Assembly (NCBI GenBank): GCA_026168455.1
Contig: CM047426.1
Coordinates: forward strand, 56,115,761 to 56,179,760
DNA length: 64,000 bases
Source: Theocolax elegans
Lineage: Eukaryota > Arthropoda > Insecta > Hymenoptera > Cerocephalidae
Direction: 5' to 3'
Shown here: one piece after another, positions 39,101 to 51,429 of the stretch
How the letters are laid out: every line of letters starts with the position of its first letter
Position numbering within the stretch: the stretch's first letter is position 1
The notes under the pieces: model-generated
What the model saw: the letters and a program-made list of their open reading frames with translations, nothing else
Database searches by the model: none
What the model was told of the DNA's origin: nothing
Made by a program: the position numbers and the translations under genes

Positions 39101-40419
39101 CTGAATCGGTAATTGCAAACGATCTAAAAATTGTTTAATCCGCTACGAACTAGATTTTGAATAGTTTAGACATGAATATATCTCCTTTCACCCATTTTAG
39201 TGACTCGAAATATTTATTTTTTACCGTAGAAAATATAATCTACACTGCGCGGCACGCTCCCGCGAATGAGCGAACGCGGGAGCGTGCCTCGCAGTGTCCT
39301 GGTCGGGAATTTCGACTGAATCGGCAATTGCAAACGGTCTAAAAATTGTTTAAACCGCTACGAACTAGATTTTGAATAGTTTAGACATGAATATATCTCC
39401 TTTCACCCATTTTAGTGACTCGAAATATTTATTTTTTACCGTATAAAATATAATCGACACTGCGCGGCACGCTCCCGCGAATGAGCGAAAGCGGGAGCGT
39501 GCCTCGCAGTGTCCTGGTCGGGAATTTCGACTGAATCGGCAATTGCAAACGGTCTAAAAATTGTTTAAACTGGTAGGAAGTAAAACTTGAATAGCTTAGA
39601 CATAAACATATCTCCTTTCACCCATTTTAGTGTCTCAACATATTTATTATTTACCGCAGAAAATATAATCGACACTGCGCGGCACGCTCCCGCGAATGAG
39701 CGAAAGCGGGAGCGTGCCTCGCAGTGTTCTGGTCGGGAATTTCGTCTGAATCGGCAATTGCAAACGGTCTAAAAATTGTTTAATCCGCTACGAACTAGAT
39801 TTTGAATAGTTTAGACATGAATATATCTCCTTTCACCCATTTTAGTGACTCGAAATATATATTTTTTACCGTAGAAATTATAATCGACACTGCGCGGCAC
39901 GCTCCCACGAATGAGCGAACGCGTTAGCGTGCCGCGCAGTGTTCTGGTCGAGCATTTCGACTGAATCGGCAATTGCAAACGGTCTAAAATTTGTTTAAAC
40001 CGCTACGAACTAAATTTTGAATAGTTTAGACATGAATATATCTCCTTTCATCCATTTTAGTGTCTCAAAATATTTATTTTTTACCGTAGAAAATATAATC
40101 TACACTGCGCGGCACGCTCCCGCGAATGAGCGAACGCGGGAGCGTGCCTCGCAGTGTCCTGGTCGGGAATTTCGACTGAATCGGCAATTGCAAACGATCT
40201 AAAAATTGTTTAATCCTCTACGAACTAGATTTTGAATAGTTTAGACATGAATATATCTCATTTCACCCATTTTAGTGACTCGAAATATTTATTTTTTACC
40301 GTAGAAAATATATTCTACACTGCGCGGCACGCTCCCGCGAATGAGCGAACGCGGGAGCGTGCCTCGCAGTGTCCTGGTCGAGAATTTCGACTGAATCGGC
40401 AATTGCAAACGGTCTAAAA
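36120..40419. repeat. ten-monomer higher-order repeat, two copies (about 2,149 bp each)
   Basis: 36,120-38,269 and 38,270-40,419 match at offset 2,149 with private variants shared (ATATTTCTTTTTTACC, CGCGTTAGCGTGCCGCG, AATTTCGTCTGAATC). Only scattered differences were seen, for example CGCGGCACG against CGCTGCACG. Part of the unit recurs at 41,500-42,000. Confidence 0.85.
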
Positions 40420-42159
40420 ATTGTTTAAACAGCTACGAACTAGATTTTGAATAGTTTAGACATGAATATATCTCCTTTCACCCATTTTAGTGACTCGAAA
40501 TATTTATTTTTTACCGTAGAAAATATAATGGACACTGCGCGGCACGCTCCCGCGAATGAGCGAACGCGGGAGCGTGCCTCGCAGTGTCCTGGTCGGGAAT
40601 TTCGACTGAATCGGCAATTGCAAACGGTCTAAAAATTGCTTAAACTGGTAGGAAGTAAAACTTGAATAGCTTAGACAAGAATATATCTGCTTTCACCCAT
40701 TTTATTGACTCAAAATATTTATTTTTTACCGTAGAAAATATAATCGACACTGCGCGGCACGCTCCCGCGACTGAGCGAACGCGGGAGCGTGCCTCGTAGT
40801 GTCCTGGTCGGGAATTTCGACTGAATCGGCAATTGCAAACGGTCTAAAAATTGTTTAAACCACTACGAACTAAATTTTGAATAGTTTAGACATGAATATA
40901 TCTCCTTTCACCCATTTTAGTGACTCGAAATATTCATTTTTTACCGTAGAAAATATAATCGACACTGCGCGGCACGCTCCCGCGATTGAGCGAACGCGGG
41001 AGCGTGCCTCGTAGTGTCCTGGTCGGGAATTTCGACTGAATCGGCAATTGCAAACGGTCTAAAAATTGTTTAAACTGGTAGGAAGTAAAACTTGAATAGC
41101 TTAGACAAGAATATATCTGCTTTCACCCATTTTAGTGACTCAAAATATTTATTTTTTACCGTAGAAAATATAATCGACACTGCGCGGCACGCTCCCGCGA
41201 CTGAGCGAACGCGGGAGCGTGCCTCGTAGTGTTCTCGTTCAGAATTTCGACTAAATCGAAATTGTAAACGGTCTGAAAATTGTTAAAAATGCTAGAAAGA
41301 ATATTTTGAATAGTTAAGACAAGAATATATCTCCTCTCGCTCATTTTAGTGGCTCAAAATATTTTTTTTTTACCGTAGAAAATATAATCGACACTGCGCG
41401 GCACGCTCCCGCGAATGAGCGAACGCGGGAGCGTGCCTCGCAGTGTCCTGGTCGGGATTTCGACTGAATCGGCAATTGCAAACGATCTAATAATTGTTTA
41501 AACTGGTAGGAAGTAAAACTTGAATAGCTTAGATAAGAATATATCTGCTTTCACCCATTTTAGTGACTCAAAATATTTCTTTTTTACCGTAGAAAATATA
41601 ATCGACACTGCGCGGCACGCTCCCGCCAATGTGCAAACGCGGGAGCGTGCCTCGTAGTGTTCTGGTTGGGAATTTCGACTAAATCGGCAATTGCAAACGG
41701 TCTAAAAATTGTTTAATCCGCTACGAACTAAATTTTGAATAGTTCAGACATGAATATATCTCCTTTCACCCATTTTAGTGTCTCAAAAAATTTATTTTTT
41801 ACCGTAGAAAATATAATTGACACTGCGCGGCACGCTCCCGCGATTGAGCGAACGCGGGAGCGTGCCTCGCAGTGTCCTGGTCGGGAATTTCGATTGAATC
41901 GGCAATTGCAAACGGTCTAAAAATTGTTTATCCGCTACGAACTAAATTTTGAATAGTTTAGACATGAATATATCTCCTTTCACCCATTTTAGTGTCTAAA
42001 AATATTTATTTTTTACCGTAGAAAATATAATCGACACTGCGCTGCACGCTCCCGCGAATGAGCGAACGTGGGAGCGTGCCTCGCAGTGTTCTGGTCGGGA
42101 ATTTCGACTGAATCGGCAATTGCAAACGGTCTAAAAATTGTCTAAACTGCTACGAACTA

Positions 42160-45100
42160 AATTATGAATAGTTTAGACATGAATATATCTCCTTTCACCC
42201 ATTTTAGTGACTCGAAATATTTATTTTTTACCGTAGAAAATATAATCGACACTGCGCGGCACGCTCCCGCGATTGAGCGAACGCGGGAGCGTGCCTCGTA
42301 GTGTCCTGGTAGGGAATTTCGACTGAATCGGCAATTGCAAACGGTCTAAAAATTGTTTAATCCGCTACGAACTAAATTTTGAATAATGTAGACATGAATA
42401 TATCTCCTTTCACCCATTTTAGTGTCTCAAAATATTTATTTTTTACCGTAGAAAATGTAATCGACACTGCGCGGCACGCTCGCGCGAATGAGCGAACGCG
42501 GGAGCGTACCTCGCAGTGTCCTGGTCGGGAATTTCGACTGAATCGGCAATTGCAAACGGTCTAAAAATTGTTAATTCCGCTACGAACTAAATTTTGAATA
42601 GTTTAGACATAAATATATCTCCTTTCACCCATTTTAGTGTCTCAAAATATTTATTTTTTACCGTAGAAAATATAATCTACACTGCGCGTCACGCTCCTGC
42701 GAATGAGCGAACGCGGGAGTGTGCCTCGCAGTGTCCTGGTCGGGAATTTCGATTGAATCGGCAATTGCAAACTGTCTAAAAATTGTTTAATCCGCTACGA
42801 ACTAAATTTTGAATAGTTTAGACATGAATATATCTCCTTTCATCCATTTTAGTGTCTCAAAATATTTATTTTTACCGTAGAAAATATAATCTACACTGCG
42901 CGGCACGCTCCCGCGAATGAGCAAACGCGGGAGCGTGCCTCGCAGTGTCCTGGTCGGGAATTTAGACTGAATCGGCAATTGCAAACGGTCTAAAAATTGT
43001 TTAAACTGGTAGGAAGTTAAACTTGAATAGCTTAGACAAGAATATATCTCTTTTCACCCATTTTAGTGACTCGAAATATTTATTTTTTACCGTAGAAAAT
43101 ATAATCGACACTGCGCGGCACGCTCCCGCGAATGAGCGAACGCGGGAGCGTGCCTCGCAGTGTCCTGGTCGGGAATTTCGACTGAATCGGCAATTGCTAA
43201 CGGTCTAAAAATTGTTTAAACTGGTAGGAAGTAAAACTCGAATAGCTTAGACAAGAGTATATCTCTTTTCACCCATTTTAGTGACTCGAAATATTTATTT
43301 TTTACCGTAGAAAATATAATCGACACTGCGCGGCACGCTCCCGCGAAAGAGCGAACGCGGGAGCGTGCCGCGCAGTGTTCTGGTCGGGAATTTCGACTGA
43401 ATCGGCAATTGCAAACGGTCTAAAAATTGTTTAAACCGCTACGAACTAAATTTTGAATAGTTTAGACATGAATATATCTCCTTTCATCCATTTTAGTGTC
43501 TCAAAATATTTATTTTTTACCGTAGAAAATATAATCTACACTGCGCGGCACGCTCCCGCGAATGAGCGAACGCGGGAGCGTGCCGCGCAGTGTTCTGGTC
43601 GGGAATTTCAACTGAATCGGCAATTGCAACCGGTCTAAAATTTGTTTAAACCGCTACGAACTAAATTTTGAATAGTTTAGACATGAATATATCTCCTTTC
43701 ATCCATTTTAGTGTCTCAAAATATTTATTTTTTACCGTAGAAAATATAATCGACACTGCGCGGCACGCTCCCGCGAATGAGCGAACGCGGGAGCGTGCCT
43801 CGCAGTGTCCTGGTCGGGAATTTCGACTGAATCGGCAATTGCAAACCGTCTAAAAATTGTTTAAACTGCTAAGAAGTAAACTTTGAATAGCTTAGACAAG
43901 AATATATCTCCTTTCACCCATTTTCGTGACTCAAAATATTTATTTTTTACCGTAGAAAATATAATCGACACTGCGCGGCACGCTCCCGCGAATGAGCACA
44001 CGCGGGAGCATGCCTCGTAGTGTTCTCGTTCAGAATTTCGACTAAATCGAAATTGTAAACGGTCTGAAAATTGTTAAAAATGCTAGAAAGAATATTTTGA
44101 ATAGTTAAGACAAGAATATATCTCCTCTCGCTCATTTTAGTGGCTCAAAATATTTTTTTTTTACCGTAGAAAATATAATCGACACTGCGCGGCACGCTCC
44201 CGCGAATGAGCGAACGCGGGAGCGTGCCTCGCAGTGTCCTGGTCGGGATTTCGACTAAATCGGCAATTGCAAACGATCTAATAATTGTTTAAACTGGTAG
44301 GAAGTAAAACTTGAATAGCTTAGATAAGAATATATCTGCTTTCACCCATTTTAGTGACTCAAAATATTTCTTTTTACCGTAGAAAATATAATCGACACTG
44401 CGCGGCACGCTCCCGCGAAAGAGCGAACGCGGGAGCGTGCCGCGCAGTGTTCTGGTCGGGAATTTCGACTGAATCGGCAATTGCAAACGGTCTAAAAATT
44501 GTTTAAACCGCTACGAACTAAATTTTGAATAGTTTAGACATGAATATATCTCCTTTCATCCATTTTAGTGTCTCAAAATATTTATTTTTTACCGTAGAAA
44601 ATATAATCTACACTGCGCGGCACGCTCCCGCGAATGAGCGAACGCGGGAGCGTGCCGCGCAGTGTTCTGGTCGGGAATTTCAACTGAATCGGCAATTGCA
44701 ACCGGTCTAAAATTTGTTTAAACCGCTACGAACTAAATTTGAATAGTTTAGACATGAATATATCTCCTTTCATCCATTTTAGTGACTCGAAATATTCATT
44801 TTTTACCGTAGAAATATAATCGACACTGCGCGGCACGCTCCCGCGATTGAGCGAACGCGGGAGCGTGTCTCGTAGTGTCCTGGTCGGGAATTTCGACTGA
44901 ATCGGCAATTGCAAACGGTCTAAAAATTGTTTAAACTGGAAGGAAGTAAAACTTGAATAGCTTAGACAAGAATATATCTGCTTTCACCCATTTTCGTGAC
45001 TCAAAATATTTATTTTTTACCGTAGAAAATATAATCGACACTGCGCGGCACGCTCCCGCGAATGAGCACACGCGGGAGCATGCCTCGTAGTGTTCTCGTT

Positions 45101-47720
45101 CAGAATTTCGACTAAATCGAAATTGTAAACGGTCTGAAAATTGTTAAAAATGCTAGAAAGAATATTTTGAATAGTTAAGACAAGAATATATCTCCTCTCG
45201 CTCATTTTAGTGGCTCAAAATATTTTTTTTTTACCGTAGAAAATATAATCGACACTGCGCGGCACGCTCCCGCGAATGAGCGAACGCGGGAGCGTGCCTC
45301 GCAGTGTCCTGGTCGGGATTTCGACTAAATCGGCAATTGCAAACGATCTAATAATTGTTTAAACTGGTAGGAAGTAAAACTTGAATAGCTTAGATAAGAA
45401 TATATCTGCTTTCACCCATTTTAGTGACTCAAAATATTTCTTTTTTACCGTAGAAAATATAATCGACACTGCGCGGCACGCTCCCGCGACTGAGCGAACG
45501 CGGGAGCGTGCCTCGTAGTGTCCTGGTCGGGAATTTAGACTGAATCGGCAATTGCAAACGGTCTAAAAATTGTTTAAACCACTACGAACTAAATTTTGAA
45601 TAGTTTAGACATGAATATATCTCCTTTCACCCATTTTAGTGACTCGAAATATTCATTTTTTACCGTAGAAAATATAATCGACACTGCGCGGCACGCTCCC
45701 GCGAATGAGCACACGCGGGAGCATGCCTCGTAGTGTTCTCGTTCAGAATTTCGACTAAATCGAAATTGTAAACGGTCTGAAAATTGTTAAAATGCTAGAA
45801 AGAATATTTTGAATAGTTAAGACAAGAATATATCTCCTCTCGCTCATTTTAGTGGCTCAAAATATTTTTTTTTTACCGTAGAAAATATAATCGACACTGC
45901 GCGGCACGCTCCCGCGAATGAGCGAACGCGGGAGCGTGCCTCGCAGTGTCCTGGTCGGGATTTCGACTGAATCGGCAATTGCAAACGATCTAATAATTGT
46001 TTAAACTGGTAGGAAGTAAAACTTGAATAGCTTAGATAAGAATATATCTGCTTTCACCCATTTTAGTGACTCAAAATATTTCTTTTTTACCGTAGAAAAT
46101 ATAATCGACACTGCGCGGCACGCTCCCGCCAATGTGCAAACGCGGGAGCGTGCCTCGTAGTGTTCTGGTTGGGAATTTCGACTAAATCGGCAATTGCAAA
46201 CGGTCTAAAAATTGTTTAATCCGCTACGAACTAAATTTTGAATAGTTTAGACATGAATATATCTCCTTTCATCCATTTTAGTGTCTCAAAATATTTATTT
46301 TTTACCGTAGAAAATATAATCTACACTGCGCGGCACGCTCCCGCGAATGAGCGAACGCGGGAGCGTGCCGCGCAGTGTTCTGGTCGGGAATTTCAACTGA
46401 ATCGGCAATTGCAACCGGTCTAAAATTTGTTTAAACCGCTACGAACTAAATTTTGAATAGTTTAGACATGAATATATCTCCTTTCATCCATTTTAGTGTC
46501 TCAAAATATTTATTTTTTACCGTAGAAAATATAATCTACACTGCGCGGCACGCTCCCGCGAATGAGCGAACGCGGGAGCGTGCCTCGCAGTGTTCTGGTC
46601 GGGAATTTCGACTGAATCGGCAATTGCAAACGGTCTAAAAATTGTCTAAACTGCTACGAACTAAATTATGAATAGTTTAGACATGAATATATCTCCTTTC
46701 ACCCATTTTAGTGACTCGAAATATTTATTTTTTACCGTAGAAAATATAATCGACACTGCGCGGCACGCTCCCGCGATTGAGCGAACGCGGGAGCGTGCCT
46801 CGTAGTGTCCTGGTAGGGAATTTCGACTGAATCGGCAATTGCAAACGGTCTAAAAATTGTTTAATCCGCTACGAACTAAATTTTGAATAATGTAGACATG
46901 AATATATCTCCTTTCACCCATTTTAGTGTCTCAAAATATTTATTTTTTACCGTAGAAAATGTAATCGACACTGCGCGGCACGCTCGCGCGAATGAGCGAA
47001 CGCGGGAGCGTACCTCGCAGTGTCCTGGTCGGGAATTTCGACTGAATCGGCAATTGCAAACGGTCTAAAAATTGTTAATTCCGCTACGAACTAAATTTTG
47101 AATAGTTTAGACATAAATATATCTCCTTTCACCCATTTTAGTGTCTCAAAATATTTATTTTTTACCGTAGAAAATATAATCTACACTGCGCGTCACGCTC
47201 CTGCGAATGAGCGAACGCGGGAGCGTGCCTCGCAGTGTCCTGGTCGGGAATTTCGATTGAATCGGCAATTGCAAACTGTCTAAAAATTGTTTAATCCGCT
47301 ACGAACTAAATTTTGAATAGTTTAGACATGAATATATCTCCTTTCATCCATTTTAGTGTCTCAAAATATTTATTTTTTACCGTAGAAAATATAATCTACA
47401 CTGCGCGGCACGCTCCCGCGAATGAGCAAACGCGGGAGCGTGCCTCGCAGTGTCCTGGTCGGGAATGTAGACTGAATCGGCAATTGCTAACGGTCTAAAA
47501 ATTGTTTAAACTGGTAGGAAGTAAAACTTGAATAGCTTAGACAAGAATATATCTCTTTTCACCCATTTTAGTGACTCGAAATATTTATTTTTTACCGTAG
47601 AAAATATAATCGACACTGCGCGGCACGCTCCCGCGAATGAGCGAACGCGGGAGCGTGCCTCGCAGTGTCCTGGTCGGGAATTTCGACTGAATCGGCAATT
47701 GCTAACGGTCTAAAAATTGT
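42160..47720. repeat. five-monomer block repeated at about 4,504-bp offset
   Basis: Monomers at 42,160-43,230 recur at 46,660-47,740 with the same private changes (GCACGCTCGCGCG, ACATAAATATATCTCC, CGTCACGCTCCTGCG). This shows block duplication within the array. Confidence 0.75.
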
Positions 47721-48149
47721 TTAAACTGGTAGGAAGTAAAACTTGAATAGCTTAGACAAGAGTATATCTCTTTTCACCCATTTTAGTGACTCGAAATATT
47801 TATTTTTTACCGTAGAAAATATAATCGACACTGCGCGGCACGCTCCCGCGAATGAGCGAACGCGGGAGCGTGCCGCGCAGTGTTCTGGTCGGGAATTTCG
47901 ACTGAATCGGCAATTGCAAACGGTCTAAAAATTGTTTAAACCGCTACGAACTAAATTTTGAATAGTTAAACATGAATATATCTCCTTTCATCCATTTTAG
48001 TGTCTCAAATATTTATTTTTACCGTAGAAAATATAATCTACACTGCGCGGCACGCTCCCGCGAATGAGCGAACGCGGGAGCGTGCCGCGCAGTGTTCTGG
48101 TCGGGAATTTCAACTGAATCGGCAATTGCAACCGGTCTAAAATTTGTTT

Positions 48150-48600
48150 AAACCGCTACGAACTAAATGTTGTAATAGTTTAGACATGAATAGATGCTCC
48201 TTGGAATTTCAACGAATCCGGCAATGCAACGGTCTAAAATTGTTTTAAACCGCTACGAACTAAATTTTGAATAGTTTAGACATGAATATATCTCCTTTCA
48301 TCCATTTTAGTGTCTCAAAATATTATTTTTTACCGTAGAAATATAATCTACACTGCGCGGCACGCTCCCCGCGATGCGCGAACGCGGGAGCGTGCCTCGC
48401 AGTGACCTTGGTCGGGAATTTCGACTGAATCGGCAATTGCAAACCGTCTAAAATTGTTTTAAACTGGTAGGAAGTAAAACTTGAATAAGCTTAGACAAGA
48501 ATATATCTCTTCACCCATTTTAGTGACTCGAAATATTTATTTTTTACCGTTAGAAAATATAATCGACACTGCGCGGCACGCTCCCGCGATATGAGCGAAC
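48150..48600. repeat. indel-rich monomers near the right edge of the array
   Basis: Monomers here contain extra or missing single bases (GCTCCCCGCGATGCGCG, CCGTTAGAAAATAT) and one partial monomer, unlike the neighbours on both sides. Confidence 0.6.
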
Positions 48601-49060
48601 GCGGGAGCGTGCCTCGCAGTGTCCTGGTCGGGAATTTCGATTGAATCGGCAATTGCAAACTGTCTAAAAATTGTTTAATCCGCTACGAACTAGATTTTGA
48701 ATAGTTTAGACATGAATATATCTCCTTTCACCCATTTTAGTGACTCGAAATATTTATTTTTTACCGTAGAAAATATAATCGACACTGCGCGGCACGCTCC
48801 CGCGAATGAGCGAACGCGGGAGCGTGCCCACAGTGTCCTGGTCGGGAATTTCGACTGAATCGGCAATTGCAAACGGTCTAAAAATTGTTTAAACTGGTAG
48901 GAAGTAAAACTTGAATAGCTTAAACAAGAATATATCTCTTTTCACCCATTTTAGTGACTCGAAATATTTATTTTTTACCGTAGAAAATATAATCGACACT
49001 GCGCGGCACGTTCCCACGAATGAGCGAACGCGGGAGCGTGCCTCGTAGTGTTGTGGTCTT

Positions 49061-49328
49061 CGATTTCAGGTAAATCATAATTATAAACAATTTAGAAATT
49101 TGTTCCTAGGCTTGCATGTAACATGTGGCTAATGCCATCATATACACAAGTTTATGTGCCCATTTTATTTATTATATGTATTGTATTTTACATATATTAC
49201 ACATGTGTTTATTTGCCCATGTTTATTTTCCGAATTCCCTATTCTCGATATTCGCAATCACCGTGCCGATACGAGCACGGACCGCGTGGATTCAGTGTGC
49301 GCGCGTTTGAATCTAGTTAGATTCAAGA
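49061..49328. other. diverged satellite border and unique sequence
   Basis: ACACATGTGTTTATTTGCCC near 49,200 mirrors the left border of the array (ACACATGTGCTTATTGGCCC), so both edges share an old monomer-related sequence. Confidence 0.5.
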
Positions 49329-50752
49329 TGGCGGCAACTGAGCGCAGGCCAGCACGTAAACAATGTGCTTCGAGTAAGTTTCACCATGTGCGCGCGATCC
49401 TTACCGTCGGGGACGTTACCCGGGCACTGACGCGGAGTAATGTGTTTGTGAATGTGTTCATATACGCAAGTAGACGGCCCCCCAGGTGACGCAGTCCACT
49501 ACGCTTACAGGTCTTCGGCGCGGTCAACAACGCAGCTGATCCCGGTGAAATTTTAAACGTTCATCATTTTATAAAGTATGCACTATCTTAGTGCATTTGT
49601 AAGTACACTTCATTTATTTTCTTATTTACTTATTTTAATCAATTATCCATCTTCCTCTTATTAAATTCTATTCACTATTTAATCCCTTTTGCTTCCTTAT
49701 AGAGAAAGTTTTGTAAATGTACAATTTTTTGACTCTCTAAAAACATGTTATAAATATGTTTATTTATTTTTTTTAATTATTTATCCCCCAAGTAGCTTTT
49801 TTTAAAGACTATTTTCAATTTTTGAATAATTCATTTTTGGGTTGACTAAGTATATCTATTAGTTTTTTTGTTATTTAAAAAAAAAATTTGAATCATTTTG
49901 TTTTTTGGAAATTAATTAGCTAAATGAGCTAACAAAATGAATGTAAAGCAAAACTTTTTGTCAGTTTTTATTTAGTCAATAACTTATACATATGCAAATA
50001 TGAGTAATTTGTTTTTATGTAAATCACATTTGAATATTGAACAATATTATAGGAATATTCTTTATGTTTGTGAAAAGATGTAGTGTTTTTTAAAAAACAT
50101 GCTAATACAGAGGTATTCGTTTAATATTTTAAATATACTTTTTAAACAAATATAAATAATTTTAGATATATCGTAAAATATTATTTATTTATAAGAAACA
50201 AAATATTTTTAGAAATATTATAAAATTTTGTTTTATGTAATTAAATAATACTATATTTGAGTAATATATTACATATAGGATCAACATTTTAATTTGAGGA
50301 AGTTACGTGCCAATTAATTGGCAGCTGTTTTTCATTCTGTTGATAACTCCCTTTTGAATTTCATAAATTGAATAACCAGTCTTCGATTACTTCTTCCAAA
50401 ATGCTTATTCACTGATACATTATTTTCTTTTATATTCTATATTATACATTTTATTTACTTCCTACTTATTACATATATGTCCCTACTAACCAATAAATAA
50501 TTACTATTACGCAATATTAACATATTTCTTATTACAGATGCAGCGTGCCAAGGTGTAGCTGACAACGGCAAACCCCACGGACACGCTGACACCGTACAAC
50601 GTTCTGGATGTTCACGTCATCACCTTGTAAATACAGATAAGTATATTTACATGATATTACCTCTTAATATTAAATACTTATTGATTAATATATATTTTTT
50701 TTATTTTCAGGTATCGTTTAGTGATGTGACTACATCACAGATCAAAGTGTGA
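49329..50752 (+). other. possible spliced transcript (non-coding or small protein)
   Basis: A GC-rich block starts with AAGATGGCGGCAACTGAG; the ATG at 49,329 opens a frame of 53 codons ending near 49,489. A good donor (CGA/GTAAGT) lies near 49,373. Later blocks with acceptor-like edges are TTACAG at 49,510, TTATTACAG at 50,537 and TTATTTTCAG at 50,710. The 50,538-50,628 block is GC-richer than its surroundings and open in one frame (DAACQGVADNGKPHG); the 50,711 block closes it with a stop. Exon-like islands in AT-rich DNA suggest a spliced gene, but neither product nor joins are established. Confidence 0.3.
49575..50520. other. AT-rich stretch inside the right arm of the insertion
   Basis: No gene; an intron of the possible transcript or spacer. 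Confidence 0.35.
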
Positions 50753-50802
50753 TTTATTCTACATTTTTAATTCGGTTGAAATATATTTATATTATCTGTT
50801 TT

Positions 50803-51260
50803 AAAGATACTTATGTTTTGAGAGATCAGCGTAGACGTATATCTATGTTTAACCAAAGATATTTTCCACAATTTCAAAATTAATCTCAAGAGAACCTACC
50901 ACATATGATGTGCATATGGAGTTACTTCAAGGTTGGAACATGCAACCTATCTAGACACTCTTGAAAATTAGTTATTTCATCTACTGCTTGATGATCCATC
51001 TATGTTTACACCTTACGTATCTGCAAGCGTTTTGGCGAATCAGATATATACAAACCAGGTCAGTAAAGTTAAAAGTATGATTTATACTAGATTTTGAAAT
51101 ACTGTTGTCGTATGTTTATTTTTCATGTTTTACAGATACTTCTCTGTGTCCAGAGATCGGCGTAAATGTATATTTAGTGTTCAACCACAGATAAAATATT
51201 CCATAATGTCAAAATTAATGTGAAGAGGATTTACCACATATTATATGCATATGGACTTAA
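50803..51260. repeat. diverged tandem duplication, offset about 330 bp
   Basis: 50,803-50,935 and 51,134-51,260 align: both contain GAGATC(A/G)GCGTA, TCAAAATTAAT and CCACATAT..ATGCATATGGA-like blocks, with many substitutions. Confidence 0.65.
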
Positions 51261-51429
51261 TTGGACCTATATATTACATAGAAAAATTCAGAAATATAGG
51301 GTTCCAGATGGTCTAAACAAGTGCATTGTGGAAAGCAAAAATTAAGAGTATCAAATGGTCTAATCCACTGAATAGTGAAATGCAGAAGGTATGCGTACTA
51401 ATTGGTACTATTCATAGCCTATGTTCAAA

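Larger units (their letters stand above)
22530..49060. repeat. 215-bp satellite array (about 119 monomers)
   Basis: Head-to-tail monomers at a steady 215-bp spacing: three at 22,530-23,170, then continuously from about 24,175 to 49,060. Each has an AT-rich half (TATTTATTTTTTACCGTAGA) and a GC-rich dyad: GGCACGCTCCCGCG, a loop of about 10 bases, then CGCGGGAGCGTGCC, extended by GACACTGCG and CGCAGTGTC into a stem of about 24 bp. Most carry TTTCGACTGAATCGGCA next to it. Border monomers (22,490-22,560 and 49,060-49,240) are diverged, as is usual at satellite edges. 215 is not a multiple of 3, so no long frame exists. Confidence 0.95.

Noticed and set aside
24332..47928. Recurrent 61-codon plus-strand frames (MNSLDMNISPF..) and 62-codon minus-strand frames in the satellite
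   Set aside because: They repeat with the 215-bp unit, change with monomer type, and break wherever a monomer varies; nothing suggests translation.
22530..49060. CRISPR-like array
   Set aside because: The repeated unit is the whole 215 bp with no unique spacers, and the context is eukaryotic.
24175..49060. Covariation in the satellite hairpin as proof of RNA structure
   Set aside because: Most stem variants are one-sided (CGTAGTG, GAGCATGCC, CTCCTGCG) without a matching change, so covariation is not supported there.
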